Shown: positions 28,155-38,735, counted from the first letter of the stretch. The stretch is 64,000 bases of DNA from Pseudoalteromonas marina (GCF_000238335.3 NZ_AHCB03000005.1:372001-436000); one strand, 5' to 3'. Notes: generated by a model from the sequence alone, not told the origin. Numbers and translations: made by a program.

Positions 28155-31100
28155 ATGATTAACTGGATAGTTTCGTTTGCGGTTAAGCGCCGCATGATGG
28201 TGCTTGCGCTCACACTTTTATTTGCTGGGTTTGGTGTATACAACACACAAAATTTAGCCGTTGATGCCGTACCCGATATAACTAATGTGCAAGTGCAAAT
28301 AAATACCAAAGCGCCGGGCTTTACCCCGCTTGAAGCCGAGCAGCGCATTACGTATTTAATTGAAACCGCAATGGCGGGTATTCCTAGGCTTGATTACACC
28401 CGCTCAATTTCGCGTTATGGGCTTTCGCAAGTTACCGTTATTTTTAATGAAGGCACCGATATTTACTGGGCGCGCCAGCAAATATCAGAGCGCATTCAAA
28501 GTATTAGATCAGATTTACCAGCCAATATTGAACCAAACTTAGGGCCAATTGCCAGCGGGCTAGGGGAGATTTTTACTTACTCTGTGCATGCAAATAACGG
28601 TGCATTAAAAGACGATGGTACACCATTTAACGCAGAAGATTTACGCACCCTGCAAGATTGGGTTATTCGCCCGCAGCTGTTAAAAGTAAAAGGCGTAACC
28701 GAAATAAACAGCCAAGGAGGCTTTGAGCGCCAGTACCAAGTAGCGCCCATGCCTGAAAAACTATTGGCTTATAAGCTCACGCTAAGCGATGTAATTACGG
28801 CACTTAAATTAAATAACAGTAACCAAGGCGCAGGATTTATAGAGCGTTTTGACGGGCAATATTTAGTGCGCTCGCCAGGGCAATTAAAAACCATTGATGA
28901 TATAGCCAATACCGTAGTTGCTAAGCGCGATGATGCACCCGTTCGCATAAAAGATGTGGCGAACGTGCGTTTAGGCAAAGAGCTCAGAACCGGCGCTGCT
29001 ACTTATAATGGTAAAGAAACCGTGCTTGGCACCGCCATGATGCTCATTGGTGAAAACAGCCGCGTAGTGGCAAAAGCCATGGCTGAAAAACTTAAAGATG
29101 TACAGCTAAGCTTGCCTGAAGGTGTTGTGGTTGAGGCGGTTTATGACCGTACAACCCTAGTTGATAAAACCATAGAGACTGTAAAAACGAACCTGTTCGA
29201 AGGGGCTGTGCTAGTTATTGTTATTTTACTGCTGTTATTAGGTAATGTAACTGGCGCATTAATTACGGCCATGGTTATTCCGCTTAGTATGTTATTTGCC
29301 ATTACCGGTATGGTAGGTAATAGGGTGTCGGGTAACTTAATGAGCCTAGGCGCAATCGACTTTGGTTTAATTGTTGATGGCGCTGTAATTGTAGTTGAAA
29401 ACTGCTTAAGGCAACTTGGCCTTGCGCAACATAAGCATGGCAGGCTACTTACACTAAACGAGCGTTTAAGTGTGGTAACCGCCGCCACTAAAGAAGTGTT
29501 CAGCCCAGCAGTATTTGGGATTTTAATTATTATGCTGGTGTATTTACCGCTGTTTGCATTAAGTGGTGTTGAGGGCAAAATGTTTCAGCCAATGGCGTTT
29601 ACAGTGGTTGCTGCATTAGTTGGCGCACTTATTTTTGCCGTTACCTTTGTACCTGCCGCTATTGCGGTATTCGTACGTGGCAAGGTGAGTGAAAGCGAAA
29701 ATGCAGTTATGCGCGGTATTAAAAAAGGCTATAAACCGCTACTTGGTCTATCGCTTAAGTTACCGTGGGTGATGGTATGTATTGCGGGTATTTTAGTGAT
29801 TGCACTTGGCTTTAAAGTTAAAAATATGGGCGCTGAGTTTTTACCGCAGCTTGATGAGGGCGATATAGCCATGCATGCACTGCGTATTACCGGTACCGGT
29901 ATTGAGCAATCGGTAAAAATGCAAAAAGAGCTAGAGCAAGCCATTTTAGACATACCTGAAGTTGAAAAAGTATTTTCAAAAATTGGCACCCCAGATGTAG
30001 CAAACGATCCTATGCCACCTAACGTTGCCGATACCTTTTTAATGTTAAAGCCGCGCGAACAATGGCCTAATCCCGCTTTAAGTAAAGAAGAGCTGGTTAA
30101 GCAAATTCGCCATTTAGTAAATGAAGTACCAGGTAACAACTATGAGTTTACACAACCTATAGAAATGCGTTTTAACGAGTTAATAGCAGGCGTGCGCGCC
30201 GACGTTGCGGTGCGTATTTATGGCGATGATTTATCAACATTAAAACAGTATGGCGAAAAAGCCACAGCCTTGGTGCAAAACATTACTGGCGCAACTGATG
30301 TACGCCTTGAGCAAATACAAGGTTTGCCTACACTTTCGGTAACGCCGCTTCGCGATCATATGGCGCTGTTAGGTTTAACAGTAACTGATATACAGCAAAG
30401 TGTAAGTGCTGCGGTAGGCGGTGTACAAACCGGGCTTATTTATGAAGGCGATAAACGCTTTTCGTTATTAGTGCGTTTAGATGAGCGCTGGTCAAGCGAT
30501 GTATCACAGCTTGCGCGTTTGCCTGTAGCGGTGCCCAAAAGCGCTAACCCCGACCTTGCATTTGTACCGCTTGGCGAAGTAGCAAAAATTAGTATTGATA
30601 AAGGGCCTAATCAAATAAACCGCGAAAGCGGTAAGCGTAATGTTGTAGTAACTGCAAACGTAGAAGGGCGCGATTTAGCAAACTTTGTAAGCGATGCGCA
30701 AACTGCTTTGAATTCAGAGCTTAATTTACCTAGTGGTTATTGGATTGAATATGGCGGCACGTTTGAGCAGCTAGAATCGGCAAGTAAGCGGCTATCGCTG
30801 GTGGTGCCGGTTACTCTATTGCTTATATTTGGCTTGCTTTATAGCGCGTTTAACTCGCTGCGTGATTCGTTAATAATATTTAGCGGCGTACCACTTGCTC
30901 TGACAGGTGGCGTGCTTGCGTTGCTTTTACGTGATATGCCGTTATCAATATCGGCAGGTGTGGGGTTTATCGCGCTAAGTGGTGTAGCGGTATTAAATGG
31001 CGTGGTTATGCTGTCGTTTATTAAGCAGTTAAGAGCCGATGGGCTTTGTTTGATAGATGCAATACAAACCGGTGCGCTTTCGCGTCTGCGACCAGTACTT

Positions 31101-31292
31101 ATGACGGCTTTAGTGGCGAGTTTAGGGTTTATTCCTATGGCGCTAAATACAGGCACCGGCGCTGAGCTACAAAGGCCGCTGGCAACGGTTGTGGTTGGTG
31201 GGATTATTTCATCAACTCTACTAACGCTATTAATATTGCCTGCGCTTTATAAATTAGTGCATGCAAAATTTACTAGGCATCAAGCTGCTTAG
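28155..31292 (+). CDS. czcA: Heavy-metal efflux RND transporter, HME1 type (CzcA family)
   Basis: This 1045-residue inner-membrane pump has the two-fold RND layout with twelve membrane helices and two large periplasmic loops. The fourth helix reads DFGLIVDGAVIVVEN, the DFGxxVDGAVxxxEN form of HME1 pumps for divalent ions such as Zn, Co and Cd; Cu/Ag pumps of the CusA type have a different motif here. Substrate divalent specificity is therefore inferred from family knowledge. A perfect GGAGG stands before the ATG. It exports metal by proton antiport together with the two preceding products. A strong terminator follows. Confidence 0.93.
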   Translation: MINWIVSFAVKRRMMVLALTLLFAGFGVYNTQNLAVDAVPDITNVQVQINTKAPGFTPLEAEQRITYLIETAMAGIPRLDYTRSISRYGLSQVTVIFNEGTDIYWARQQISERIQSIRSDLPANIEPNLGPIASGLGEIFTYSVHANNGALKDDGTPFNAEDLRTLQDWVIRPQLLKVKGVTEINSQGGFERQYQVAPMPEKLLAYKLTLSDVITALKLNNSNQGAGFIERFDGQYLVRSPGQLKTIDDIANTVVAKRDDAPVRIKDVANVRLGKELRTGAATYNGKETVLGTAMMLIGENSRVVAKAMAEKLKDVQLSLPEGVVVEAVYDRTTLVDKTIETVKTNLFEGAVLVIVILLLLLGNVTGALITAMVIPLSMLFAITGMVGNRVSGNLMSLGAIDFGLIVDGAVIVVENCLRQLGLAQHKHGRLLTLNERLSVVTAATKEVFSPAVFGILIIMLVYLPLFALSGVEGKMFQPMAFTVVAALVGALIFAVTFVPAAIAVFVRGKVSESENAVMRGIKKGYKPLLGLSLKLPWVMVCIAGILVIALGFKVKNMGAEFLPQLDEGDIAMHALRITGTGIEQSVKMQKELEQAILDIPEVEKVFSKIGTPDVANDPMPPNVADTFLMLKPREQWPNPALSKEELVKQIRHLVNEVPGNNYEFTQPIEMRFNELIAGVRADVAVRIYGDDLSTLKQYGEKATALVQNITGATDVRLEQIQGLPTLSVTPLRDHMALLGLTVTDIQQSVSAAVGGVQTGLIYEGDKRFSLLVRLDERWSSDVSQLARLPVAVPKSANPDLAFVPLGEVAKISIDKGPNQINRESGKRNVVVTANVEGRDLANFVSDAQTALNSELNLPSGYWIEYGGTFEQLESASKRLSLVVPVTLLLIFGLLYSAFNSLRDSLIIFSGVPLALTGGVLALLLRDMPLSISAGVGFIALSGVAVLNGVVMLSFIKQLRADGLCLIDAIQTGALSRLRPVLMTALVASLGFIPMALNTGTGAELQRPLATVVVGGIISSTLLTLLILPALYKLVHAKFTRHQAA

Positions 31293-31320
31293 CTAATTAC
31301 ATCTTGTTAAGTAATGTAAA

Positions 31321-31350
31321 AAGCAGCTGTAATTACAGCTGCTTTTTTGT
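31321..31350 (+). terminator. Terminator of the metal-efflux operon
   Basis: AAGCAGCTGTAA and TTACAGCTGCTT pair perfectly, followed by TTTTTTG. The preceding A run also allows use by the convergent gene. Confidence 0.88.
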
Positions 31351-31370
31351 TGTTAGGTAAACATTGCAGA

Positions 31371-32606
31371 TTAATTATATTGAAACAGGTTATCCCAGCG
31401 CTCATCCAAAATAGTTTTTGCATGATTTAAATTTATTGCACTATACAAATTGTTAGTGCAGGTTACTAAACGCATTCGAGTGAGCTTTTCAAGCGCATCG
31501 CTAATTTCAAAGTCGAGTTCGCATTTATACTTTGATTTAAACCATGCCTCTATTTGCTCATCAAGGATTTGTGCGCTCAGGCCACTTTCTGATTTTAGTA
31601 AAAATGTATAGGCCAGCAGGGCTTCTTTTATGTCTTCTTCTTCGGCGGCGTCAATAAGAGTGTGAAAAACACCGGCGTTGTTATCGAGGTTTTTAAAGTA
31701 GAGGTTATCGCTTAGCGCTTTCATAAATTTAATTTTACGGTTTTTAAATTTACTCCATTCTTTAAAAATAAAGCTGCCAAAAACCCCCATGCCAATAGCA
31801 AAGGTAATAAAGTGTTGTTGGGTCATTTCTACGGCCTCACTTCTAAAGCCACCCCAAAAAGCAATCAAAGCAAACAATAATAAAATTGATGCGCCTAGCT
31901 TTGTAATTAATACTACAGCACCACCCACTAAAGCAGACGAGCCAATAATTACTTTATCTATAGGGCGCATGCGTACTTCGCTATTAGGAAATAGCATTTC
32001 AAGATCGGCTTTGGGTACATTTTGAAATAGCTTAACTATGGTCGAGCTTGGCTCAAACCCTAAAGGCGTTTTATTTTTAGCCTCAAAGTAGGCTTTATCT
32101 TTAAAACGAATAAACACCGCAACGCGGTCGTAATTGGTAAAGTGCAGCGGCTTTTTACGTAGGCCCCAAAAGCTGGTTATTGTTTCAGTAAGTTGTGATT
32201 CGCCACGGCGATAAAAAACAACTTCTTCAAAGTCGTCAAACTCTACCTCAAGACGTACTTTAAATAATGACTCCTCATTTAAAGCATCTTGTAAATCTTC
32301 GTTGGTAATGACTTCAAAATTAGCGGCATTTAAAACCTTAGCAAAGTCTTTGGCAAATTCGCGTTGGCACTGCGCTTTTTGGTCGCTTGATACAGGCGCT
32401 AAAGAGCGTGTATCGCTATTAGGATCAAAGGGCGCATAGTTATTTTTTAGCGACTCAAGCGTTTCGTGATAATCATAATGAATAAGGCTAGCAAGTAGGT
32501 CACAAAACTGTTTAAACGAGGTTTTTTGTGTATTACTCTCAAGTTCATTGCTACACATTTCAATAATATCTTGCTTACGAAAGGGGATAAAACGCGCATT
32601 TTGCAT
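31371..32606 (-). CDS. DUF3754 / TMEM143-like membrane protein
   Basis: The 411-residue protein starts with RFIPFRKQDIIEM, the opening seen in DUF3754 proteins, relatives of the eukaryotic TMEM143 family. A soluble N-terminal half contains FRRGESQ-type and VFIRFKDK strands. Two or three membrane segments follow (near residues 225-265 and 280-300), then a C-terminal helical domain with an EEEDIKEALLAYTFLL stretch. No enzymatic motif is seen. The function of the family is unknown. It is convergent with czcA and divergent from the VTT-domain gene. Confidence 0.68.
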   Translation of the reverse strand: MQNARFIPFRKQDIIEMCSNELESNTQKTSFKQFCDLLASLIHYDYHETLESLKNNYAPFDPNSDTRSLAPVSSDQKAQCQREFAKDFAKVLNAANFEVITNEDLQDALNEESLFKVRLEVEFDDFEEVVFYRRGESQLTETITSFWGLRKKPLHFTNYDRVAVFIRFKDKAYFEAKNKTPLGFEPSSTIVKLFQNVPKADLEMLFPNSEVRMRPIDKVIIGSSALVGGAVVLITKLGASILLLFALIAFWGGFRSEAVEMTQQHFITFAIGMGVFGSFIFKEWSKFKNRKIKFMKALSDNLYFKNLDNNAGVFHTLIDAAEEEDIKEALLAYTFLLKSESGLSAQILDEQIEAWFKSKYKCELDFEISDALEKLTRMRLVTCTNNLYSAINLNHAKTILDERWDNLFQYN

Positions 32607-32803
32607 AAATTTTTAACTGCTTTGGTAGGTATTTAACTGCATTGGCACATAATAAAATATTCTTATAAATATTGCTATTTTGTTAACGCTATTGCTAAGT
32701 GATTGTTTATTGCTTTTTAAAGCGTGTTTCAGGTTGTATTAACTTAGCTGTGTCAATATAAGTACGTAAACACAGGGCAATGGGCAATTAGCAGGAGCGA
32801 CTT

Positions 32804-33388
32804 ATGGCTTTACAAAAAAAGCTAAAACAAAAAACACGTAATTTTATAGAGTCAAAGCATATGCTCAGCGGCATTACGATTGCGTCGTTTTTAGAGTCGA
32901 CAATTGTTCCGATTCCACTTGAGGCTGTAATGGTGCCACTTATGCAGGCACAGCGAGAAAAGCTGTGGCTGATTTCACTAATGGCAACGCTGGGTTGTGT
33001 TGTGGGGGCATTATTTGGCTATGCCCTTGGTTATTATTTATTTGATGCTATTGGCGATTGGGTGATTAGCGCTTTTTCAAGCCCAGAACAGTTCGAAAAT
33101 GTTAAGCAAAAAATGCACAACCAAGGTTTTTGGTTTGTTATTACTTTAGGGATAGTACCCATCCCATTTCAAATAGCGATGCTTGCTGCGGGCGCTACCA
33201 AGTACTCTCTTGGGTTATTTTTATTAGCCAGCGCAATTGCGCGTTCAATTCGTTACTTTGGGCTTGCTATTGTTGTGTATTACGCAGGAAACCAAGCTGA
33301 ACGTATAATTAGTAAACATAAAGTTAAAGCCATGATTAGTTTAACTATTTTAGTTTTACTGGGGTGGGGTATTAGTACCTTACTTTAA
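32804..33388 (+). CDS. VTT-domain (DedA/YqaA-like) membrane protein
   Basis: The 194-residue protein has about five hydrophobic segments and the VTT/DedA features: SFLESTIVPIPLEAVMVPL early on (Glu and Pro in the re-entrant loop), GALFGYALGYYL, then GIVPIPFQIAMLAAGATKYSLGLFL. Members of the superfamily move lipids such as undecaprenyl phosphate or phosphatidylethanolamine across membranes. The closest type is YqaA. AGGAGCG precedes the ATG. It appears monocistronic. Confidence 0.83.
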   Translation: MALQKKLKQKTRNFIESKHMLSGITIASFLESTIVPIPLEAVMVPLMQAQREKLWLISLMATLGCVVGALFGYALGYYLFDAIGDWVISAFSSPEQFENVKQKMHNQGFWFVITLGIVPIPFQIAMLAAGATKYSLGLFLLASAIARSIRYFGLAIVVYYAGNQAERIISKHKVKAMISLTILVLLGWGISTLL

Positions 33389-33455
33389 GGCTAAATTTCT
33401 ATCTTGTGTTATAATTCTTAAAAATGATTTATTAGCTCAAGTATAATCTATTTAT

Positions 33456-34367
33456 ATGATGAATGTTGAAACTGTCAGCCTTAAGTTGACCCGCTTTACT
33501 CGTATAACGCGGTTGAACAAATTACTTATGTTTGCGCTGCTAGTGTTTATAGTGGTTTTCACTATTTACAACTTCACCTATTTCCCACTGGTAGGTGCTA
33601 AAAAAAGCATGTCTGGTTTTGCTAGCGAGTTCATAAATCTTATTGTCATAATGACGGTTTTTTGGGTTGTGCAGTGTTCTAAATTAGCTAAAAAAGCATA
33701 CCAGTATGTCACCATTGGATTAATGCTATGGATAGTTGGAATGACCGCCGATGTGCTTGACGAGCTTGTTATTCAACCACAATGGGTCACGTTGTACATA
33801 AAAGACTTATGTATTTCTGTAGGGGTTGTTATTACTGCTTATGGCTTATTTAAAACTATGTTATTTATGCAAAAAATGCACAATAGACTAGCCCAAGAAT
33901 TTATAGTTGACGATCTTACCCAAGTTTACAATCGCAGATGTTTTTACGAATACGTTGAAAACGAGACAGACGAATCGTATGCAGTAATCATTATCGATAT
34001 TGATCATTTTAAATCTATTAACGATACCTTCGGCCACGACAAGGGCGACAAGGTGCTTAAAGCTTTTGCTAGTAAAATAGACGCTCTATTTGAAGACGGC
34101 AATATTTTTGCGCGTATTGGTGGTGAGGAGTTTGCAGGCTACCTACCAAATTGCACTTTAGAACAAATGCAGGCGTTTGCTGAGTTGGTGTTAGTGAGTG
34201 CTCGCACTATTGAGGTTACCGACGAGCTTTATACTAGTGCCAGTATTGGGGTAGCTAAACGTTTTAAAAACGAATCATTTGACAGCGTAATGAAACGCGC
34301 AGACCAAGCTTTATACAAAGCTAAAAATAGTGGTCGCAACCGATTCGTAATCGCAACAAAGCCGTAA
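33456..34367 (+). CDS. Membrane diguanylate cyclase (GGEEF) without an I-site
   Basis: The 303-residue protein has four or five membrane helices in residues 20-130 with little periplasmic sequence, then a GGDEF domain (about 145-300). The active site reads RIGGEEF, an active variant, and DIDHFKSINDTFGHDKGD is intact. The RxxD motif normally found five residues before GG(D/E)EF is absent (FEDG occupies it), so product feedback is probably lost. It makes cyclic-di-GMP; the sensed signal is unknown. It follows the VTT gene by 67 bases and may have its own promoter. Confidence 0.88.
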   Translation: MMNVETVSLKLTRFTRITRLNKLLMFALLVFIVVFTIYNFTYFPLVGAKKSMSGFASEFINLIVIMTVFWVVQCSKLAKKAYQYVTIGLMLWIVGMTADVLDELVIQPQWVTLYIKDLCISVGVVITAYGLFKTMLFMQKMHNRLAQEFIVDDLTQVYNRRCFYEYVENETDESYAVIIIDIDHFKSINDTFGHDKGDKVLKAFASKIDALFEDGNIFARIGGEEFAGYLPNCTLEQMQAFAELVLVSARTIEVTDELYTSASIGVAKRFKNESFDSVMKRADQALYKAKNSGRNRFVIATKP

Positions 34368-34514
34368 ATAGCGGGTCCTTATTGTTTGCACATTTGCTAC
34401 ACTTTTTTACGTTTTCGTAAGTAAATGTCAGCTTAGGTAATACTTTGTAAAGCGTGAAATTAAATTAAAATGTAAAGGTCGTAGAGGGGATATTAATAAT
34501 AAGGAATCCCCTTG

Positions 34515-35876
34515 ATGACCAACCCTCTTTTAAAAGTTGCTTTACCTCTTACTTTACTTGGTGTTTTATCTGGCTGTGGCTCTGATGATAGCGCAAGCTC
34601 TACAGGTTATATTCAAATGTATAATGGCTCATACAACAGCCCTTATACGCGCTTGTTTGTTGAAGAAACAGAGCGCTCAGGCGCCGACTTTGCACAAGTC
34701 ACCACCCGCCATAATTACAGCACTGGCACATTTGATGTTAGCTTTGAATATTTAGACGCTAACGATAGCTACATTACTATTAGCGACCAAGAAATTTCAA
34801 TTAAAGGTGATAAAACGCAATTAGTTGTCATGAGTGGTGATTTTGCTGAACCCACCTTTACAGAGTTAACGGTGCCTATTAGTAGCGATACGGGTGAGTT
34901 TAATCTTGGCTTTTTTAATATTACGGGTGAAGACACCAGCTACGATATTTATCTTGCAACAGACGATGGCGTATTTGAAAGCGCGACATTGTTTGCATCT
35001 GCGCAGTACTTAAGTGAATTAGACTTACAAAGTGTAGATGAAGGATATTACACTATTTTTATTACCCCCGCGGGCAGTAGTGATGTAGTTTACGAGTCGT
35101 CATCGGTTTATTTGTATGATGAGGCAAGCTACGTAGCGATTATCCGGCCAAGTTATGCCACTGAGCTAAGTGGCATTACGCTTGATGTAGTAACCGACAA
35201 TAACTATGTTACTGAACTTAAACACCAATCGGCATTAGGGCAATTACGTTTTATTAATACCCTTGATGACTATTCACCAGTTAGCTTCAGTGTAACGCGT
35301 GGTACTACAGAAACCCCAACAAATACGGTATCAAGCGATGCGTATACAGATTACATAGAGCTTTCGCCAAACAGTTACAGTGTGGCGATGTTTGATGAGC
35401 AAAGTAATAAACTAGCCGATAACTTTTTAATGACGCTTGAACGTGAACAAAGCGCGGTTGGCATTTTTTATAACGATATTGATAATGGCCTACGAATGAT
35501 GAGTGTAGAAGAACATTTAACACCAAGCAGTTATAGCCATACCGTATCGGTTGTTAACCTTATTGAGAGTTATGCAGGGCAGTCGGTGACCGACATTGAT
35601 GTGTACTTTACCCTTGATGGAGAAACGGTCGACGACACCAGTAATGTAGTTGATGGCATAGACCGCTACGATCAAGAAGAGCAAGTAGTTGATAACGAAA
35701 TTTATACAGTTTACGCAGTTTACGAAGATAACGGACAGCAAATTGTACTTATTCAACAAAGTGATATGGATTTTACTCAAGAGGGAAATTACATATTAAT
35801 TTTAGAGCATGACGAAACCACAGCAACGGGTTATAAAATGTCTTTAGAGCGCACAATTACAGACAGTGTTGAATAA
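34515..35876 (+). CDS. DUF4397-like lipoprotein
   Basis: The 453-residue product has a signal peptide and lipobox (GVLSGC followed by GSDDSASS). The body is beta-rich with repeats of the DUF4397 kind: GYIQMYNGSYNSPYTRLFVEE, later FNLGFFNITGEDTSYDIYLA and LGQLRFINTLDDYSPVSF, each beginning a beta-sandwich unit. It has many Asp, Glu and Ser residues and no cysteine beyond the lipid anchor. The role is unknown, probably a surface or periplasmic structural protein. I chose the ATG at 34515; AAGGA stands nine bases before it. Confidence 0.72.
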   Translation: MTNPLLKVALPLTLLGVLSGCGSDDSASSTGYIQMYNGSYNSPYTRLFVEETERSGADFAQVTTRHNYSTGTFDVSFEYLDANDSYITISDQEISIKGDKTQLVVMSGDFAEPTFTELTVPISSDTGEFNLGFFNITGEDTSYDIYLATDDGVFESATLFASAQYLSELDLQSVDEGYYTIFITPAGSSDVVYESSSVYLYDEASYVAIIRPSYATELSGITLDVVTDNNYVTELKHQSALGQLRFINTLDDYSPVSFSVTRGTTETPTNTVSSDAYTDYIELSPNSYSVAMFDEQSNKLADNFLMTLEREQSAVGIFYNDIDNGLRMMSVEEHLTPSSYSHTVSVVNLIESYAGQSVTDIDVYFTLDGETVDDTSNVVDGIDRYDQEEQVVDNEIYTVYAVYEDNGQQIVLIQQSDMDFTQEGNYILILEHDETTATGYKMSLERTITDSVE

Positions 35877-35890
35877 TAAAATGAGAGTTA

Positions 35891-35925
35891 AAAGCCTAAA
35901 TACAGAGTGTATTTAGGCTTTTTAT
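35891..35925 (+). terminator. Terminator of the DUF4397-like gene
   Basis: AAAGCCTAAATAC and GTATTTAGGCTTT pair perfectly and are followed by TTATT. Confidence 0.88.
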
Positions 35926-35993
35926 TGAACAAAATTTAACGACGTAGTAATAATTAGGTACACTCATGACATAATAAATAATAAGAGTGTGCC

Positions 35994-38660
35994 ATGGATG
36001 ATTTTATTGGGTTAATAGTAATAGTCATGCTGATTATTGCAACCGGTGCTTTGTGTGGATTAATTGCATTAATACAAGTAAACGGCCTAAAGCAAGAAAT
36101 CGCGATTTTAAGGGCTAAAGTAGTCAAGCTGCAGGCAAGCCCAAGTGCGGATCATTCTGAGACAAAAATTTTTTCATCCTCAAAACACGTTGCGCCTTTA
36201 AGTTCACAATCTACTGCTTATGAAGTAGAGCCCAGCTCAGTACCAAAAAGTAATTCAGCGCAAAATGAGCCAGTAAATACGGTTGTAACGCCTAACGTTA
36301 AATCAATAAAAGCGAACCCCGCTATCCCTTTATTTATTGCCTCCGTGTTTGAAAAACTACGCACCGGGTTTGAACAAAATTGGATGACCTGGATTGGCGC
36401 AATAGCGCTTGCTTTTGGCGGCATATTTTTAGCTAAATACAGCTTAGAAGCAGGGCTTTTATCACCCGTAATGAGGCTCAGCTTAGGTGGTTTATTTGGG
36501 GGAGGCTTGATCATAGCTGCAAGCTATTTGCATTATAAACGTATTATTTTTGAAGGCTTTAATAACTACATACCTGCAGCACTTGCCAGTGGCGGGTTTA
36601 TAACTTGTTTTGCATTAACGCTTTTAGCTTACAGTAGCTATGAAATGCTTAGCCCTACAACTGCTTTTATTGTGCTAGCTATTATTGCCATAAGTGCGAG
36701 CATAATGGCAATAACACTTGGGCCATTGCTAGCGGTGTTAGGAATTATTGGTGCTTACAGCGTGCCTATTTGGGTTAATACCGGTAGTAGCAACGTATTT
36801 GCATTATTTATGTATGTTGGCTTTGTTAGTTTATCGGCATCCTTGGTTGCACACAAAGTGCAGCGAGCTTGGCTTTGGTATTTAATGTGGGCAGGGCATA
36901 TTGGTTGGTATTTAGTTGGTTTTATAATAATGCAGCTAAAAAGTAATACACCTTGGTTACTTGCAACCTTTGCATTACTGAGTATTGTTGGCCTGATTGC
37001 TTTGCCGCGTTTGGGTTTTAAATTAAAAAATATTGAACATCGTCCGCACTCTTTAAAGCGCCTTATAAAAGTATTCCCCGATCACCTTTTACTCCTTGCC
37101 TTTATAGTTCCGCTAATTTTTACCATGTCGATAAGCTATTACAATTTAGAATGGCAAACTATCGGTGTATTAAGTATTGGATTGTTATTATTTTTAGTAC
37201 TTAAAAATAGTCGCTGGGATTTATGGCAAGGGCTATCACTCGTTATTGCTACGCTAATGATTATAAGCGCAGAGCAAATGAATTCTTTATCCGCTTTTTT
37301 TGATGATGGATTATTTATATTTAAAAGCGAATACGGCTTAGGGTTACTGCTTGGCTTTGGCTTTATGGCGTACGGACTTTATTTTGGTAAAAAACAGGTA
37401 AAACGATTAGCGTTTCATATTACTGCGGCATTTAGCGTTTTTGTAATGATAAGTACCTTGTATGTACTCATTCCAAACAATGCGTTAAGCACCGCTTATC
37501 CACTTTGGGCTTTTGTATTATGTGTGGTTGCGGCTATTTTAATTAAGTGTGCGCAGCATAATACAACGTTGTTTCAGCGTTTTACTTACTGGGTAGGCGC
37601 AAATGCGAATATTACTTTAGCTATAACTATGCTTCTAAGCGACAGCGGTTTAACCATTGCATTAGCTATTCAAGTACTGTTAATTAGTATGCTTATAAAG
37701 CGTTATAATGTGCCTATGCCGCATTGGCCTATTAAAGCGCTAGTGGCTGCTTTATTACTTCGGTTAACGCTTGCGCCATGGACACCAAGTTACGACGCTC
37801 TTACATTACTTGGCTTGCACTGGAGTATTATTGTGTATCCGCTGTGTACCGCATTATTTTTTGCCACAGCTAAATGCTATAAAACATCGCAATTAAAAGT
37901 GTGGTTAGAAGGGGCCGCGCTTCATTGCTTTGCGCTGTTCATTACAACCGAAACCAGTTACCAGTTAGTGGGGCACTCCCCACAATTTGACGCGCTTAGT
38001 TTTTATGAGCAAGTTTTGCTTACCTGTAATTGGCTTGCGCTGGGCTGCGTTTATTTGCATCGTGCACGTATTGCGGGGAGCTTAGCTAAGCTTTATCAAA
38101 TTGCAGGGAGTGTATTAGCAGGCGGCGCTGGCTTTATGTCACTTAAAACACTACTCGACGATAACCCGTTATTAACCTCTATTTATATTGGTGAGCTCCC
38201 AGTACTTAACTGGCTGTTTTTACTTTGGTTAGTACCAGCAGGCTTAACGGTTTGGTTATACTCACTTATTAAACCTATAAACGCTAAGATAGCGCCGTTT
38301 GTACTTGGTGTTGCAGGTTTACTTGGCTTAATTGCCATTAACAGTTTTATTCGTCAATACTGGCAAGGGGCTTATATTTATCTATCTAAAGGGGCCAGTA
38401 ACGAAGAGTTGTATAGCTACTCTGTTATTTGGCTAATACTAGGCGCTGGTACGGTTATATTCGGACACCTTAAAAACCAGTTATTTATTCAAAAAATAGG
38501 CTTAGGATTACTTGCGGCTGTTATTGTAAAAGTGTTTTTAATTGATATGGCTAATTTAACGGGGCTGTTAAAAGCCCTGTCGTTTATTGGTTTAGGGCTT
38601 TCGTTAGTTGGGCTAAGTTGGTTATTTCAAAAGCTTAGAAGCCGCTCAAAAACACTATAA
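35994..38660 (+). CDS. DUF2339 polytopic membrane protein
   Basis: The 888-residue protein has an N-terminal membrane helix, a short coiled coil with a Ser/Pro-rich cytoplasmic linker (residues about 40-110), then more than twenty membrane helices. WMTWIGAIALAFGGIFLAKYS and the following GGLFGGGLI region are the mark of DUF2339. The function of this family is unknown; some members affect cell envelope or surface properties. It lies alone between two terminators on the plus strand. Confidence 0.8.
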   Translation: MDDFIGLIVIVMLIIATGALCGLIALIQVNGLKQEIAILRAKVVKLQASPSADHSETKIFSSSKHVAPLSSQSTAYEVEPSSVPKSNSAQNEPVNTVVTPNVKSIKANPAIPLFIASVFEKLRTGFEQNWMTWIGAIALAFGGIFLAKYSLEAGLLSPVMRLSLGGLFGGGLIIAASYLHYKRIIFEGFNNYIPAALASGGFITCFALTLLAYSSYEMLSPTTAFIVLAIIAISASIMAITLGPLLAVLGIIGAYSVPIWVNTGSSNVFALFMYVGFVSLSASLVAHKVQRAWLWYLMWAGHIGWYLVGFIIMQLKSNTPWLLATFALLSIVGLIALPRLGFKLKNIEHRPHSLKRLIKVFPDHLLLLAFIVPLIFTMSISYYNLEWQTIGVLSIGLLLFLVLKNSRWDLWQGLSLVIATLMIISAEQMNSLSAFFDDGLFIFKSEYGLGLLLGFGFMAYGLYFGKKQVKRLAFHITAAFSVFVMISTLYVLIPNNALSTAYPLWAFVLCVVAAILIKCAQHNTTLFQRFTYWVGANANITLAITMLLSDSGLTIALAIQVLLISMLIKRYNVPMPHWPIKALVAALLLRLTLAPWTPSYDALTLLGLHWSIIVYPLCTALFFATAKCYKTSQLKVWLEGAALHCFALFITTETSYQLVGHSPQFDALSFYEQVLLTCNWLALGCVYLHRARIAGSLAKLYQIAGSVLAGGAGFMSLKTLLDDNPLLTSIYIGELPVLNWLFLLWLVPAGLTVWLYSLIKPINAKIAPFVLGVAGLLGLIAINSFIRQYWQGAYIYLSKGASNEELYSYSVIWLILGAGTVIFGHLKNQLFIQKIGLGLLAAVIVKVFLIDMANLTGLLKALSFIGLGLSLVGLSWLFQKLRSRSKTL

Positions 38661-38683
38661 AATATTTGGATACTTTATTATGC

Positions 38684-38713
38684 AAAGCCCAGTAAACGTA
38701 CTGGGCTTTTTAT
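38684..38713. terminator. Terminator between DUF2339 and the sensor kinase gene
   Basis: AAAGCCCAGT and ACTGGGCTTT form a stem with T and A runs on either side, serving both convergent genes. Confidence 0.85.
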
Positions 38714-38735
38714 TTGCGATTAACTAAGTTACAAA

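Noticed and set aside
29141..30139. Minus-strand frames of 136 and 145 residues within czcA
   Set aside because: czcA is continuous and conserved here; the opposite frames show no known motif.
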